NCBI GenBank assembly: GCA_049646585.1
Contig: JBARWC010000184.1
Coordinates: 29,110-93,109 of the forward strand
DNA from: G025836975 sp049646585
GTDB taxonomy: Bacteria > Pseudomonadota > Gammaproteobacteria > Burkholderiales > Burkholderiaceae_B
Direction of reading: 5' to 3'
DNA: 64,000 bases
The translations under genes were made by a program, and so were the position numbers. The notes beneath the pieces are model-generated. The model ran no database searches. It was not told the origin of the DNA and saw only the letters and a list, made by a program, of their open reading frames with translations. This document shows positions 52,074-60,277 of the stretch, piece by piece (the first letter of the stretch is position 1; every line of letters starts with the position of its first letter).

Positions 52074-53090
52074 ATGCGCAAGTTCAACTATGCAGTGTCG
52101 GCGGTGGCGATGTTGGCGGCGGTGTCGATGGCTCAGGCCGGCACGCTCGAAGTCGTCCAGAAGCGCGGCGAGGTTCTGTGTGGAGTCACCACAGGCTTTG
52201 CGGGCTTTTCGGCGCCGGATGCCAAGGGCCAGTGGAAGGGGCTGGACGTGGACTTGTGCCGCGCGGTGGCGGCGGCGACGCTGGGCGATGCCTCCAAGTT
52301 CAAGGCGGTTCCGCTGAATTCGCAGCAGCGTTTCACGGCGCTGCAATCGGGCGAGATCGATCTGCTGGCGCGCAACACGACGGTGACGCAGCAGCGCGAC
52401 ACGGCCCTGGGGGCGATATCGGCGGGCGTCAATTTCTATGACGGGCAGGGCTTTCTGGTACCCAAGTCGCTGGGCGTGAAAAGCGCGAAGGATCTGGACG
52501 GCGCGTCGGTGTGCATGCAAACGGGCACGTCCAATGAAAACACCATGGCCGATTGGGCGCGGGCCAACAATGTGAAATACAAGCCGGTGGTGATCGAGCA
52601 GTTCAACGAGGTGGTCAATGCTTTCGCGGCGGGCCGCTGCGATGTGTTCACGACGGACGCATCGGGTTTGGCGTCGATACGGATATCGAAGCTGTCGAAG
52701 CCTGACGACTATCAGGTTTTGCCGGAGATCATTTCCAAGGAGCCGCTGGGGCCTTTCGTGCGCCAGGGCGACGATGCCTGGCTGAATGTGGTGAAGTGGA
52801 CCCTGCAGGCGATGGTGGGCGCTGAAGAGCTTGGCATTACGTCCAAGAATGTGGACGAGCAGTTGAAAAGCACGAATCCGAATGTGAAGCGGCTGCTGGG
52901 GGTGACGGAGGGTGCCGGCAAGAACATGGGGCTGGACGAGAAATGGGCCTACAACATCATCAAGCAGGTGGGCAATTACGGTGAGAGCTTCGAGCGCAAT
53001 GTGGGGCAGGGCAGTCCGTTGAAGATACAGCGCGGCTTGAATGCGCAATGGACGGATGGTGGGTTGATGTATGCCTTGCCGGTGAGGTAG
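52074..53090 (+). CDS. amino acid ABC transporter substrate-binding protein (AapJ-type), orphan
   Basis: A 338-residue periplasmic binding protein. The signal peptide ends near AQAG (residue 23), and the mature protein has RGEVLCGVTTGFAGFSAPD, then GLDVDLCRAVAAATLGD and QTGTSNENTMADWARANN, as in AapJ/BztA receptors for acidic and general L-amino acids. AGGGGAG precedes the ATG. The permease and ATPase genes that normally follow (AapQMP) are absent; the next genes are convergent. It must therefore use a transporter encoded elsewhere. Confidence 0.93.
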   Translation: MRKFNYAVSAVAMLAAVSMAQAGTLEVVQKRGEVLCGVTTGFAGFSAPDAKGQWKGLDVDLCRAVAAATLGDASKFKAVPLNSQQRFTALQSGEIDLLARNTTVTQQRDTALGAISAGVNFYDGQGFLVPKSLGVKSAKDLDGASVCMQTGTSNENTMADWARANNVKYKPVVIEQFNEVVNAFAAGRCDVFTTDASGLASIRISKLSKPDDYQVLPEIISKEPLGPFVRQGDDAWLNVVKWTLQAMVGAEELGITSKNVDEQLKSTNPNVKRLLGVTEGAGKNMGLDEKWAYNIIKQVGNYGESFERNVGQGSPLKIQRGLNAQWTDGGLMYALPVR

Positions 53091-53132
53091 TGGTGCGGGG
53101 ATGATGTTTGGTGGAGAGTGCTGGCCAAGGCC

Positions 53133-53162
53133 GGCGTTGCGACATGCGAGATACGCAACGCC
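53133..53162. terminator. bidirectional hairpin between convergent receptor genes
   Basis: GGCGTTGCG (53133-53141) and CGCAACGCC (53154-53162) form a perfect 9-bp stem over a 12-base loop, between the ends of the AapJ-type gene and the Bug gene. No T-run follows on either side, so termination would be Rho-aided or the hairpin stabilises 3' ends. Confidence 0.5.
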
Positions 53163-53170
53163 TTGCCGTA

Positions 53171-54154
53171 TCAGTTCACCGTGATGTTCGCCGACTTGAT
53201 CAGTCGGCCCCACTTCTCGGTTTCGCTCTGGATGAAAGCGGCAAATTTCTCGGGCGTGCCGCCTACGATCTGGCCGCCGGTCGCGTCAAAGGCCTGTTTG
53301 ACCGCGGGCTTTTGCAGCACGCGGTTGAATGCCGCGTTCAGCTTTTCAACGATGGGTTGTGGCGTGCCGGCGGGAACGATGATGCCCTGCCAGTTGTACG
53401 ACTCGAAACCGGGCAGGCCCGATTCGGCCACCGTAGGCACATTCGGCAGCAAGGCCAGGCGCTGGCTGCTCGTGACGGCAATCGGATGGACTTTGTCGGC
53501 CTGTATCGCTGGCATTGCCGCATAGCCCATTTCGAACATCATATCGATGTGGCCGGCCATCAAGTCGGTGGCTGCCGGGGCTCCGCCCTTGTAGGGCACG
53601 TGTGTCAGCTTGATGCCGGCATCCTGGGCGAACAGTTCGCCCGACAGATGGTGCGCGCCGCCCACGCCCGACGAGCCGAAGGTCAGCGCGCCGGGGTCTT
53701 TCTTGGCCAGAGCAATCAACTCGGCCAGCGACTGGACCGGCACTTGCTTGTTGACGTTGAGAATCAGCGGCGCTTCTTCGACCAGGATGACCGGGATGAT
53801 GTCTTTCTTGACGTCATAGCGCACGTTCTTGGGCATGAGCGTGGGATTGACGGAAAGCGGCGCCAAGTGGCCGCTGCCTATCGTGTAGCCGTCGGGCTTG
53901 GAGCGTGCGAGCTCGGCGGTGCCGATGACGCCGCCCGCACCCGCCTTGTTTTCCACGACGATGGTGGTGCCCAATTCCTTGCCCAGCTCTTCACCCAGCA
54001 TGCGCATGCGGGTATCGGCGAAACCGCCTGCGGAGTAGGGAATGATCATGGTGATGGGGCGTGCGCCGGGCCATTCAGCGGCCAAGGCTGCGCCCGCGAA
54101 CGATGCGGACAATGCGGTCGCCAGGGCGACTGCGGCGAGTTTGAGGGGTTTCAT
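53171..54154 (-). CDS. Bug-family tripartite tricarboxylate transporter receptor
   Basis: A 327-residue periplasmic receptor. The signal peptide (MKPLKLAAVALATALSASFA, cleavage near ALA) is followed by MIIPYSAGGFADTRMRML, IVVENKAGAGGVIGTAELA and THVPYKGGAPAATDLMAG, the Bug fingerprint. The start at 54154 (GGAG upstream) was preferred to an in-frame codon at 54217. No TctAB genes are near. The 295-bp gap upstream to the divergent ABC-like gene has no recognisable gene. Confidence 0.93.
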   Translation of the reverse strand: MKPLKLAAVALATALSASFAGAALAAEWPGARPITMIIPYSAGGFADTRMRMLGEELGKELGTTIVVENKAGAGGVIGTAELARSKPDGYTIGSGHLAPLSVNPTLMPKNVRYDVKKDIIPVILVEEAPLILNVNKQVPVQSLAELIALAKKDPGALTFGSSGVGGAHHLSGELFAQDAGIKLTHVPYKGGAPAATDLMAGHIDMMFEMGYAAMPAIQADKVHPIAVTSSQRLALLPNVPTVAESGLPGFESYNWQGIIVPAGTPQPIVEKLNAAFNRVLQKPAVKQAFDATGGQIVGGTPEKFAAFIQSETEKWGRLIKSANITVN

Positions 54155-54449
54155 CAGTATGACTCCGGGAAGCCGGTGGACACGCCGGCAAGAATGCAAG
54201 TTGTGCTTGCGAGGCAAGAGGTGTTTCCAAGCGCGCGAACGTAGCGTATGCGTAGGGCTCCGTGACGTCGCGATGAAAAAAAGCTCGTTTATTATACTGG
54301 GCCGAATGGCGGGACCGGAGTAATCCAGGGCTGCGTGAGGTTTTATTATGGAAGGTAGGTGCCCAGGAGAGCCTATGGCGCGAAACGAGCAAGCAGGTCG
54401 CGTGCCAGTCCTTGCTTTGAAACTTCGCTTCTAGCCATGCGCGGCGATC

Positions 54450-55082
54450 ATGCGTACACTTGCCGGCATGCTACGCATCGACAATCTCGGCAAACGCTAT
54501 GGCGACCATCTTGTATTCCAGGGGCTGACCCAGGCCTTCGGGCCGGGCTGCGTGGCGCTGTGTGAAGAAGACAGCACCGGTAAGTCCAGCTTGCTGGGCA
54601 TCATCGCGGGCAAGATTGTGCCGGATGAGGGCGAGGTGTGGATAGACGGGCACTCGTTGGCCAACGCCCCACAGCAAGCTCGGGCCCGCCTGGCCTATGT
54701 GCCCGACGATTGCCTGGTCTATCCAGTCCTGACCGGGCGCGGCTTGCTTGAGCGGGTCGCCATGGAAAAGAATGCGGCCCTTGACGATGCGGTGTTCGAC
54801 CTGGCCTATCGATTGGGCTTGGAGCCTCATCTGGACAAGCGTTTCGAGCAGATGTCGACGGGGACGCGTCGCAAGGTTTTCCTGGCGGCGGCCGTTTTAG
54901 GCGAGCCGGCCGTCGTCGTCGCGGACGGCCCCAGCAATGGGCTGGATGGGCCGGCCCGCGCCGTGCTGGCCGAGCAGTTCAGGCTTTGGTCACGGGATCG
55001 TGTCGTGCTGTTTGCCAGCCACGATGCCGAACTGGTGCAAGCTTGCGGGGCGCGCTCGGTCAGCGTCGCTTCGCTGCGTTAA
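54450..55082 (+). CDS. degenerate ABC-type ATPase domain protein
   Basis: A 210-residue single ABC ATPase domain without a visible membrane partner. It aligns in order with ABC ATPases: an A-loop tyrosine in GKRYGDH, a Walker A region reading EEDSTGKSS (the first glycine is replaced by E39), a signature-like MSTGTRRKVFLAA, a Walker B region VVVADGPSNGLD in which the catalytic glutamate is replaced by glycine, and a switch histidine in FASHDAEL. ATP binding may remain, but hydrolysis should be poor. The start is either ATG 54450 or ATG 54468; neither has a clear ribosome site. It could be a regulatory subunit or a decaying gene. The frame is intact. Confidence 0.75.
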   Translation: MRTLAGMLRIDNLGKRYGDHLVFQGLTQAFGPGCVALCEEDSTGKSSLLGIIAGKIVPDEGEVWIDGHSLANAPQQARARLAYVPDDCLVYPVLTGRGLLERVAMEKNAALDDAVFDLAYRLGLEPHLDKRFEQMSTGTRRKVFLAAAVLGEPAVVVADGPSNGLDGPARAVLAEQFRLWSRDRVVLFASHDAELVQACGARSVSVASLR

Positions 55083-55122
55083 GCGCGGCCTTGTCCAATT
55101 CCGGCTAGCCCGGAGCCGGGCC

Positions 55123-55145
55123 TGTGGCCGGGGAATGGCCACAGG
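55123..55145. terminator. hairpin between convergent genes
   Basis: CTGTGGCC (55123-55130) pairs with GGCCACAG (55138-55145) over a 7-base loop, between the ends of the ABC-like gene and the M24 gene. A second self-complementary stretch (CCGGCTAGCCCGGAGCCGGG, 55102-55121) lies just before it. No T-run follows. Confidence 0.45.
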
Positions 55146-55165
55146 GATGGAAAGGCCGTGGCTTC

Positions 55166-56323
55166 TTACACCATGTGAACCTTGGGCGGCGTTTCCATCA
55201 GGGCTTCGCCGCCTTTTTCCGTCACCAGCAGGGGAAACTCCAGCCGCATGCCGCCAACGTCGGGCACGTACAGGTGGGTGCCCAGCGCGACCACCATGCC
55301 GGCCTGGACGACGTCGGTGCTGCGCAGGTTGATGAAGGGCCGTGTCCTGGCGCAGGTTCCCAGGCCATGTCCGAAGGTGGGAAGGCAATAATCCGACAAA
55401 CGATGACGTTCGAAGACGGCAAGGCCTTTTTTCACGACCTCGGGTATGGTGTGGCCGGGCCTCATGTTTTCTATCATGGTCGCCACCACTTCTTCCCAGC
55501 AGTCGATCATGCCTTGCTGCTGGGCGGTGGGCTTGCCCAGGAAAACCGGGATGGACGAGTCGGCCAGGTAAAGGTCGACCATGGGGTGCAGGTCCAGGAT
55601 CACGAATTCATTGTTCTGGATCAGCTTTTCGGAGGCTTGCTGGGTGACGCCATGCAGGTAGCCGGTGCGTTTGCCGGAGCCGACTTCGGTCCCGCCGGTC
55701 AGGGCCCAGGCCCAGATGCTGCCATTGTCGCGGTTGGCTTTCTCGATCGCGCCGGCAACGGAGTTTTCCGTTACGCCGGGGCGCACCGCATTGCGGCCCG
55801 CGTTGAAACCCTTGTCGGCCACGTGCGCGGCAAAGCGCAGGCGTTCGATTTCAACGGCGTCCTTGATCAGCATGACGTCGTCCAGCATGTCGACGCCATT
55901 GCGGATGTCGGCATTGGGCAGCAGCTCTTTCAGTTCCAGGTATTCGCTGGCGCAGATCATGCCCGGCGCGATCTGCGCCGCTCCCGGATGGGACAGGTCG
56001 ATGCCTATGCGCCCCTTCGACAGGCCCAGCTCGTTCAGCTTGTCGGCGATGGAGCGCGTGAAGTCCGAGTAGGTGAAGGGCGTGATGTCGACATCGACGC
56101 CTTCCTCGCGGATGCGGCTGGTGTCCCATGCCCAGTAGATGAACTTGCAATCGCCGTTAGCCGTGACGATGACGGCGCCACGCCACGGCATGAAGGCGCC
56201 GCTTAGGTAATGCAGGCCGGCTTGGCGCGTTCCGACATAGGCGTCGAATCCCGCCGCTTTGACCGATGCGGCTATTTTCTGACGGCGGGCGGCGAAATCG
56301 ATGGGGGTGAATTCTGGAATCAT
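55166..56323 (-). CDS. M24-family (Xaa-Pro peptidase/creatinase-like) protein
   Basis: A 385-residue two-domain protein with the creatinase N-terminal domain and the pita-bread catalytic fold. Of the usual five metal ligands, the two Asp (ILDLHPMVDLYLADSS, 11 residues apart), the His (TFGHGLG) and the last Glu (RLEFPLLVTEKG) are present. The Glu normally found in the IEPG motif is missing (GMVVALGTHLY). It may use a different metal arrangement or, like creatinase, act without metal. It lies 24 bp after a Bug receptor gene on the same strand, so the receptor's ligand may be its substrate. Peptide versus amidine substrates cannot be separated here. Confidence 0.87.
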   Translation of the reverse strand: MIPEFTPIDFAARRQKIAASVKAAGFDAYVGTRQAGLHYLSGAFMPWRGAVIVTANGDCKFIYWAWDTSRIREEGVDVDITPFTYSDFTRSIADKLNELGLSKGRIGIDLSHPGAAQIAPGMICASEYLELKELLPNADIRNGVDMLDDVMLIKDAVEIERLRFAAHVADKGFNAGRNAVRPGVTENSVAGAIEKANRDNGSIWAWALTGGTEVGSGKRTGYLHGVTQQASEKLIQNNEFVILDLHPMVDLYLADSSIPVFLGKPTAQQQGMIDCWEEVVATMIENMRPGHTIPEVVKKGLAVFERHRLSDYCLPTFGHGLGTCARTRPFINLRSTDVVQAGMVVALGTHLYVPDVGGMRLEFPLLVTEKGGEALMETPPKVHMV

Positions 56324-56347
56324 GAAAATGTCCTGAGCGTCTGTGGT

Positions 56348-57319
56348 TTATTCCGGCTGGATGCCGGCGTCTTTGATGATTTGTGCGGACTTCTTGACCT
56401 CGGCCTCGATAAAGGCCTGGAACTCCTTGGGCTTGCTGGCGACGATTTGCAGGCCGGCGTCATGCAGCTTTTTCTCGATGGCGGGGTCGCGCAGGGCGTC
56501 GGCAATGGCCGCGTTCAACTTGTCCAGGGTGTCTTGCGGGATGCCGGCGGGACCGACAAAGCCGTACCAAGATCCGGCGCGGTAGCCCGGGACGCCGGCT
56601 TCGTCTATGGTGGGCACGTCGGGCAGTTCCGGCAGGCGTTTTTCCGATGCCGTTCCCAGTGCGATCAACTCGCCGTTCTTGACCCGGGGCAGCGCTTGCG
56701 GGCTGATGTCCATCAGCAGCGATACGCGCCCGGCCAGCAGGTCGATATAGGAATTGCCCGATCCCTTGTAGGGGACGTGGGTCATCTTGATGCCGGCCAT
56801 TTTGGCGAACTGCTCCATCGCCAGGTGCATGGAGGAGCCCGTGCCGCCGGAGGCGTAGACGATGGCGTTCGGCTCGGCCTTCGCTTTTGCGATCAGCTCC
56901 TTCACGGTCTTGACCCCCAGGCTGGGATGGGCGACCAGAATCATGGGCGAATTTACCGCCTGCGATACCGCCGTGAAGTCCTTGATGGTGTCGTAGGGTA
57001 CTTCTTTGTACAGGCTGGCATTGGCGGCGTGGTTGCCGGGCGTGGCGATGCCCAGGGTATAGCCGTCGGGCGGGGATTTGGCCACCATCGACGATCCCAG
57101 CATCCCGTTGGCGCCGGGCTTGTTCTCGACGATCACGCTTTGGCCGAGCTTGTCCGACATGTGCTTGCCGACCACGCGCGCCAGCATGTCGGTGGTCCCG
57201 CCCGGCGCATACGGTACGATAATGCGGATAGGTTTGCTGGGAAACGTAGCTGCCTGGGCAGCCAGTGGCGCCATGTAGGCGGATGCCAGGGCGAGCATTA
57301 AAAATAGGCGACGATTCAT
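56348..57319 (-). CDS. Bug-family tripartite tricarboxylate transporter receptor
   Basis: A 323-residue periplasmic receptor. The signal peptide is MNRRLFLMLALASAYMAPLA with cleavage near AQA. Bug segments are IIVPYAPGGTTDMLARVVG, IVENKPGANGMLGSSMVA and MTHVPYKGSGNSYIDLLAG. It forms a two-gene unit with the M24 protein downstream and is divergent from a LysR regulator. A 6-6-6 inverted repeat sits in the 128-bp gap between them. No TctAB genes are near. Confidence 0.93.
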   Translation of the reverse strand: MNRRLFLMLALASAYMAPLAAQAATFPSKPIRIIVPYAPGGTTDMLARVVGKHMSDKLGQSVIVENKPGANGMLGSSMVAKSPPDGYTLGIATPGNHAANASLYKEVPYDTIKDFTAVSQAVNSPMILVAHPSLGVKTVKELIAKAKAEPNAIVYASGGTGSSMHLAMEQFAKMAGIKMTHVPYKGSGNSYIDLLAGRVSLLMDISPQALPRVKNGELIALGTASEKRLPELPDVPTIDEAGVPGYRAGSWYGFVGPAGIPQDTLDKLNAAIADALRDPAIEKKLHDAGLQIVASKPKEFQAFIEAEVKKSAQIIKDAGIQPE

Positions 57320-57389
57320 GGTGGGATTGCCTCCGGTTTTTATCTGATGGTTCGTGATTGAACAGGGTTTCTAAGCAAGAGCTACCTTA

Positions 57390-57407
57390 AAGCAAGCCCT
57401 TTTGCTT
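57390..57407. promoter_or_regulatory. LysR-type operator candidate
   Basis: AAGCAA (57390-57395) and TTGCTT (57402-57407) form a perfect inverted repeat with a 6-base spacer, 41 bp before the LysR start and ~71 bp before the Bug start. Another copy of AAGCAA occurs at 57373-57378. Interrupted dyads of this kind in divergent gaps are the usual LysR binding sites. Confidence 0.5.
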
Positions 57408-57447
57408 GACTATGCGCCTCCTTCTCTAACAGGTATACGACGCACGC

Positions 57448-58359
57448 ATGACGCATAACATTGATATCCAGACCCTGCGCTTGTTCCTGAAGGTGGCGGA
57501 GCTGGGCAATATTTCACGCGCCGCCGATGCGCTGTCTTTGACGCAGCCTTCGGTAAGCCGCAGCCTGAAGGCGCTGGAGCAGACGCTGAATGCGCCGCTA
57601 TTCCACCGGACGGGGCGCGGCGTGCAGCCTACGGCGATTGGCCTGCTGGCCATCGAGCAGGCCCGCAAGATCGTTGACGGTTGCGACGGCTTCGTCAGGG
57701 ATATCCGCGAACGCAGCGGCGGCCCTAGCGGGGTCGTGTCGATTGCGTTGCTGACGGCCTATATGCGCAGCTTCGCCGCCGATCTGTTCGATGAAGTACA
57801 GCGCCAGTATCCCGGCGTCATACTCAGGGTGGTGGAAAGCTTCAGCGCCCAGCATGAGGAATGGCTGAGCAGCGGCAGGGTCGACATTGCGCTGACCACG
57901 CAGTACCGGGCGCTGCGCGTGGCAAACGAAGACGTGCTGGCGCAGTCCGACCTGGTGCTGATCGGCCAGAAGCCGCTGGGGCCCTTGAATCAGGATATTG
58001 CGTTCCGCGAACTGGACGACATACCCTTGGTTCTTCCGGCGTCGCCGAACGGGCTGCGCGTCCGCATGGAGGAAGAGGCGCTGAAGCAGGGTATCCGCTT
58101 GCGTATCATTTTCGAGGCGGACTCCATTGAGGCCCAGCTTGCTCTGGTCCGCAGGTCGCGGTGCTGCGCCATCTGGAGCGAGCACCTGGCGCGCCAGGAA
58201 AACTATGTCAACAAGCTATATATCCGGCGCATCGTCGAACCCACGCTGCCGCGTTATGTCGTGCTTCGTACCACCAGTCACCATCCGCTCAGCAGGGCTG
58301 CCCGCGAAGTCGCCCACCTGCTGCGCAAATTGATCAACGATGCCCATGCCGTCAGGTAG
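57448..58359 (+). CDS. LysR-family transcriptional regulator
   Basis: A 303-residue regulator. The N-terminal winged helix-turn-helix is LGNISRAADALSLTQPSVSR, followed by the linker helix and an effector-binding domain of periplasmic-binding-protein fold. It is divergent from the Bug-M24 pair and so is their likely regulator, presumably responding to the ligand or its product. The start fits the family, although the Shine-Dalgarno is weak. Confidence 0.95.
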   Translation: MTHNIDIQTLRLFLKVAELGNISRAADALSLTQPSVSRSLKALEQTLNAPLFHRTGRGVQPTAIGLLAIEQARKIVDGCDGFVRDIRERSGGPSGVVSIALLTAYMRSFAADLFDEVQRQYPGVILRVVESFSAQHEEWLSSGRVDIALTTQYRALRVANEDVLAQSDLVLIGQKPLGPLNQDIAFRELDDIPLVLPASPNGLRVRMEEEALKQGIRLRIIFEADSIEAQLALVRRSRCCAIWSEHLARQENYVNKLYIRRIVEPTLPRYVVLRTTSHHPLSRAAREVAHLLRKLINDAHAVR

Positions 58360-58410
58360 CGCAGGAGCAATGGCCGAGTTTGTGGCGGCTTGTGAAGCCG
58401 TTTTATCTAT

Positions 58411-58501
58411 ATCCAATTGGAATTATTCTAGTCTTTTAAAGTATTGGATTGTATGAATTGTCCTCACCATAATGGTCATAGATAAGGCGTATCCATATTG
58501 G
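58411..58501. promoter_or_regulatory. cluster of palindromic half-sites upstream of the TRAP operon
   Basis: ATCCAAT (58411-58417) and ATTGGAT (58443-58449) are inverted copies; the first overlaps the palindrome TCCAATTGGA (58412-58421). ACCAT-A-ATGGT (58466-58476) is a second palindrome, and ATCCATATTGG (58491-58501) a third, related site. The region is AT-rich compared with its surroundings, as expected for a promoter. The LysR protein encoded at 62114 is a candidate binder. Confidence 0.4.
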
Positions 58502-58533
58502 TACGCACTAAATCCCACCCGCAGAGGTGACCA

Positions 58534-59547
58534 ATGGAGAAGACAATGACCCGAACTTTCCGTTCTGTGCTGGTCGCATTAGGCCTTGCCGCCGCCATGT
58601 CGTCGGCCACCGCCGCCGAGAAGTACGAGCTATCCCTTTCCACGTACCTGCCGCCGTCCTACGAGTACATCTACAAGCCGCTGGAGGACTTCGCCAAGCG
58701 TGCCGAAGCGAAAAGCCAGGGGCGCCTGAAGATCAACATCTTCCACTCGGGGCAACTGTTTGACGGCTACGAAGAACTGGCGGCCCTTAGCCGCGGCGAC
58801 ATCGACATCACGAATTTCTCCGGCTCCTATGCCGGCGGGTCGATTCCAGCCCTGAACATCTTCACCCTGCCCTTCCTGCTGAACGACATGCCGCACCTGC
58901 GCCGAGCGGTCGACAAGGGGCTGCTGGACATCGGCATCAAGCAAGAGATGGCTTCGCAGCATAATGCGCTGATTCTCGGCGTGGCGCCCTTCGACCCCTA
59001 CGAGCTTTATTCGCGCAAGGATCCCGTCTTGAAGGCGGATGACTTCAAGGGCAAGGTCTGGGCGACCACCAGCGCGACGGATGCGCGGGCGGTGCAATTG
59101 CTGGGCGGTTCGCCCACGGGCATGTCGTCTTCCGACCTGTACCTGTCCTTCGATCGCGGCGTCATCAATGCCACGCCTCGTCCCTTGATCACCGGCATGG
59201 GACGCAGCCTGTACGAAGTGGTCAAGCATCTGTCGCTGGTTAATCTGGCGGTCGACACGTCCATACTCACCATCAACAAGAGCAAGTTCGAGAAGCTGCC
59301 CAAAGACCTGCAGGACATCCTGGTCGAAAGCGCCAAAGAGCGGGATGCCGATCAGTTCCGCCGCGTGGACGAGTACGTGAAGGTGGCCCTGAAGAAGTTC
59401 GAAGAGAAGGGCATGACCATCCATCGCGTCACGCCCGAGGCGCGCGCCGACATGAAGGCCAAGACCGCGGTGGCGATTTCCGAATGGGCGAAACAGGTGC
59501 CCAACGGCGACGCCTACCTGAAGCTGGTTGCGGAAACCGCAAACTGA
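58534..59547 (+). CDS. TRAP transporter substrate-binding protein (DctP-type)
   Basis: A 337-residue periplasmic receptor. After the signal peptide (cleavage near TAAEKYELS) come the DctP-type segments LEDFAKRAEAKSQGRLKINI, KGKVWATTSATDARAVQLLG and the helical C-terminus. Two starts are possible: ATG 58534 (AGAGGTG upstream) or ATG 58546 (GGAG upstream), differing by four residues before the signal peptide. It heads an operon with a hydrolase, DctQ and DctM. A GC-rich hairpin follows the stop codon. The ligand is an unknown organic acid. Confidence 0.93.
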   Translation: MEKTMTRTFRSVLVALGLAAAMSSATAAEKYELSLSTYLPPSYEYIYKPLEDFAKRAEAKSQGRLKINIFHSGQLFDGYEELAALSRGDIDITNFSGSYAGGSIPALNIFTLPFLLNDMPHLRRAVDKGLLDIGIKQEMASQHNALILGVAPFDPYELYSRKDPVLKADDFKGKVWATTSATDARAVQLLGGSPTGMSSSDLYLSFDRGVINATPRPLITGMGRSLYEVVKHLSLVNLAVDTSILTINKSKFEKLPKDLQDILVESAKERDADQFRRVDEYVKVALKKFEEKGMTIHRVTPEARADMKAKTAVAISEWAKQVPNGDAYLKLVAETAN

Positions 59548-59562
59548 GCCATCACTACCCGT

Positions 59563-59580
59563 GGCGCCCAAGGGGGCGCC
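59563..59580 (+). other. hairpin behind the DctP gene
   Basis: GGCGCCC (59563-59569) pairs with GGGCGCC (59574-59580) over a 4-base loop, 15 bases after the stop codon and without a T-run. It probably stabilises the receptor message relative to the downstream genes. Confidence 0.55.
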
Positions 59581-59604
59581 GCGTCTGACAGGATAGGGCA
59601 GGCA

Positions 59605-60222
59605 ATGCAAAAAGACAGTGCAAACACCGCCAGCGGTTTCTATGGGTCGTTTACTTTCGGTTCACGTCCGGTGCTTCTGGTTGTCGACTTTCAACGAGGG
59701 TTCACCGAGCCTGGCCTGACGCCTCTTGCGTCCAACTGCGATCAAGCCATCGCGTCGCTGAACACCCTGATTCGAGGTTTTCGCGGCAAGGGCCTCATCA
59801 TTCATACGGTGGTGGCCTATCGCAACGCCACGATAGAGGCGGGCCCCTTTTTGCGGAAATGCGCATCGCTGGCCACCCTGGAAGACGGCAGCCCGGCCTG
59901 CGAAGTCGACCCGCGCATAGACTTCGATCCGGCGCGGGACCTCATCATCAAGAAGGGGCAGGCCTCGGCTTTTCATGGCACCAGCCTGGCCAGCCTCTTG
60001 AGCAGCCATGGCTGCGATTCCCTGATCGTTACGGGTTGCACCACCAGCGGCTGCGTCAGGGCCAGCGTGGTCGACGCCATGCAGAACGGCTTTCCGCCCT
60101 TCGTCCCGTCGGATTGCGTGGCGGATCGGTCCAAAGCCCAGCACGACAGCAATCTGGTGGACATGGCGTCCAAGTATGCCCAGGTATGCACGTCGGCGGA
60201 GCTGCTGGGCATGCTTGGCTAA
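59605..60222 (+). CDS. isochorismatase-family cysteine hydrolase
   Basis: A 205-residue hydrolase. The catalytic triad is visible as D28 (LLVVDFQRGF), a lysine in IIKKGQASAFHGT and the cysteine in VTGCTTSGCVRASVVDAM. The arrangement is closest to N-carbamoylsarcosine amidase and nicotinamidase-like amidases rather than true isochorismatase. It lies inside a TRAP operon between the receptor and the permease genes, so it probably hydrolyses the imported compound, perhaps an amide or carbamoyl derivative of an acid. This assignment is inference. Confidence 0.9.
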   Translation: MQKDSANTASGFYGSFTFGSRPVLLVVDFQRGFTEPGLTPLASNCDQAIASLNTLIRGFRGKGLIIHTVVAYRNATIEAGPFLRKCASLATLEDGSPACEVDPRIDFDPARDLIIKKGQASAFHGTSLASLLSSHGCDSLIVTGCTTSGCVRASVVDAMQNGFPPFVPSDCVADRSKAQHDSNLVDMASKYAQVCTSAELLGMLG

Positions 60223-60277
60223 AGCCGGATCCGGCTCACGCCAGCTTGGGTTTTGGTCTATCGGATTGGAGCGACAC

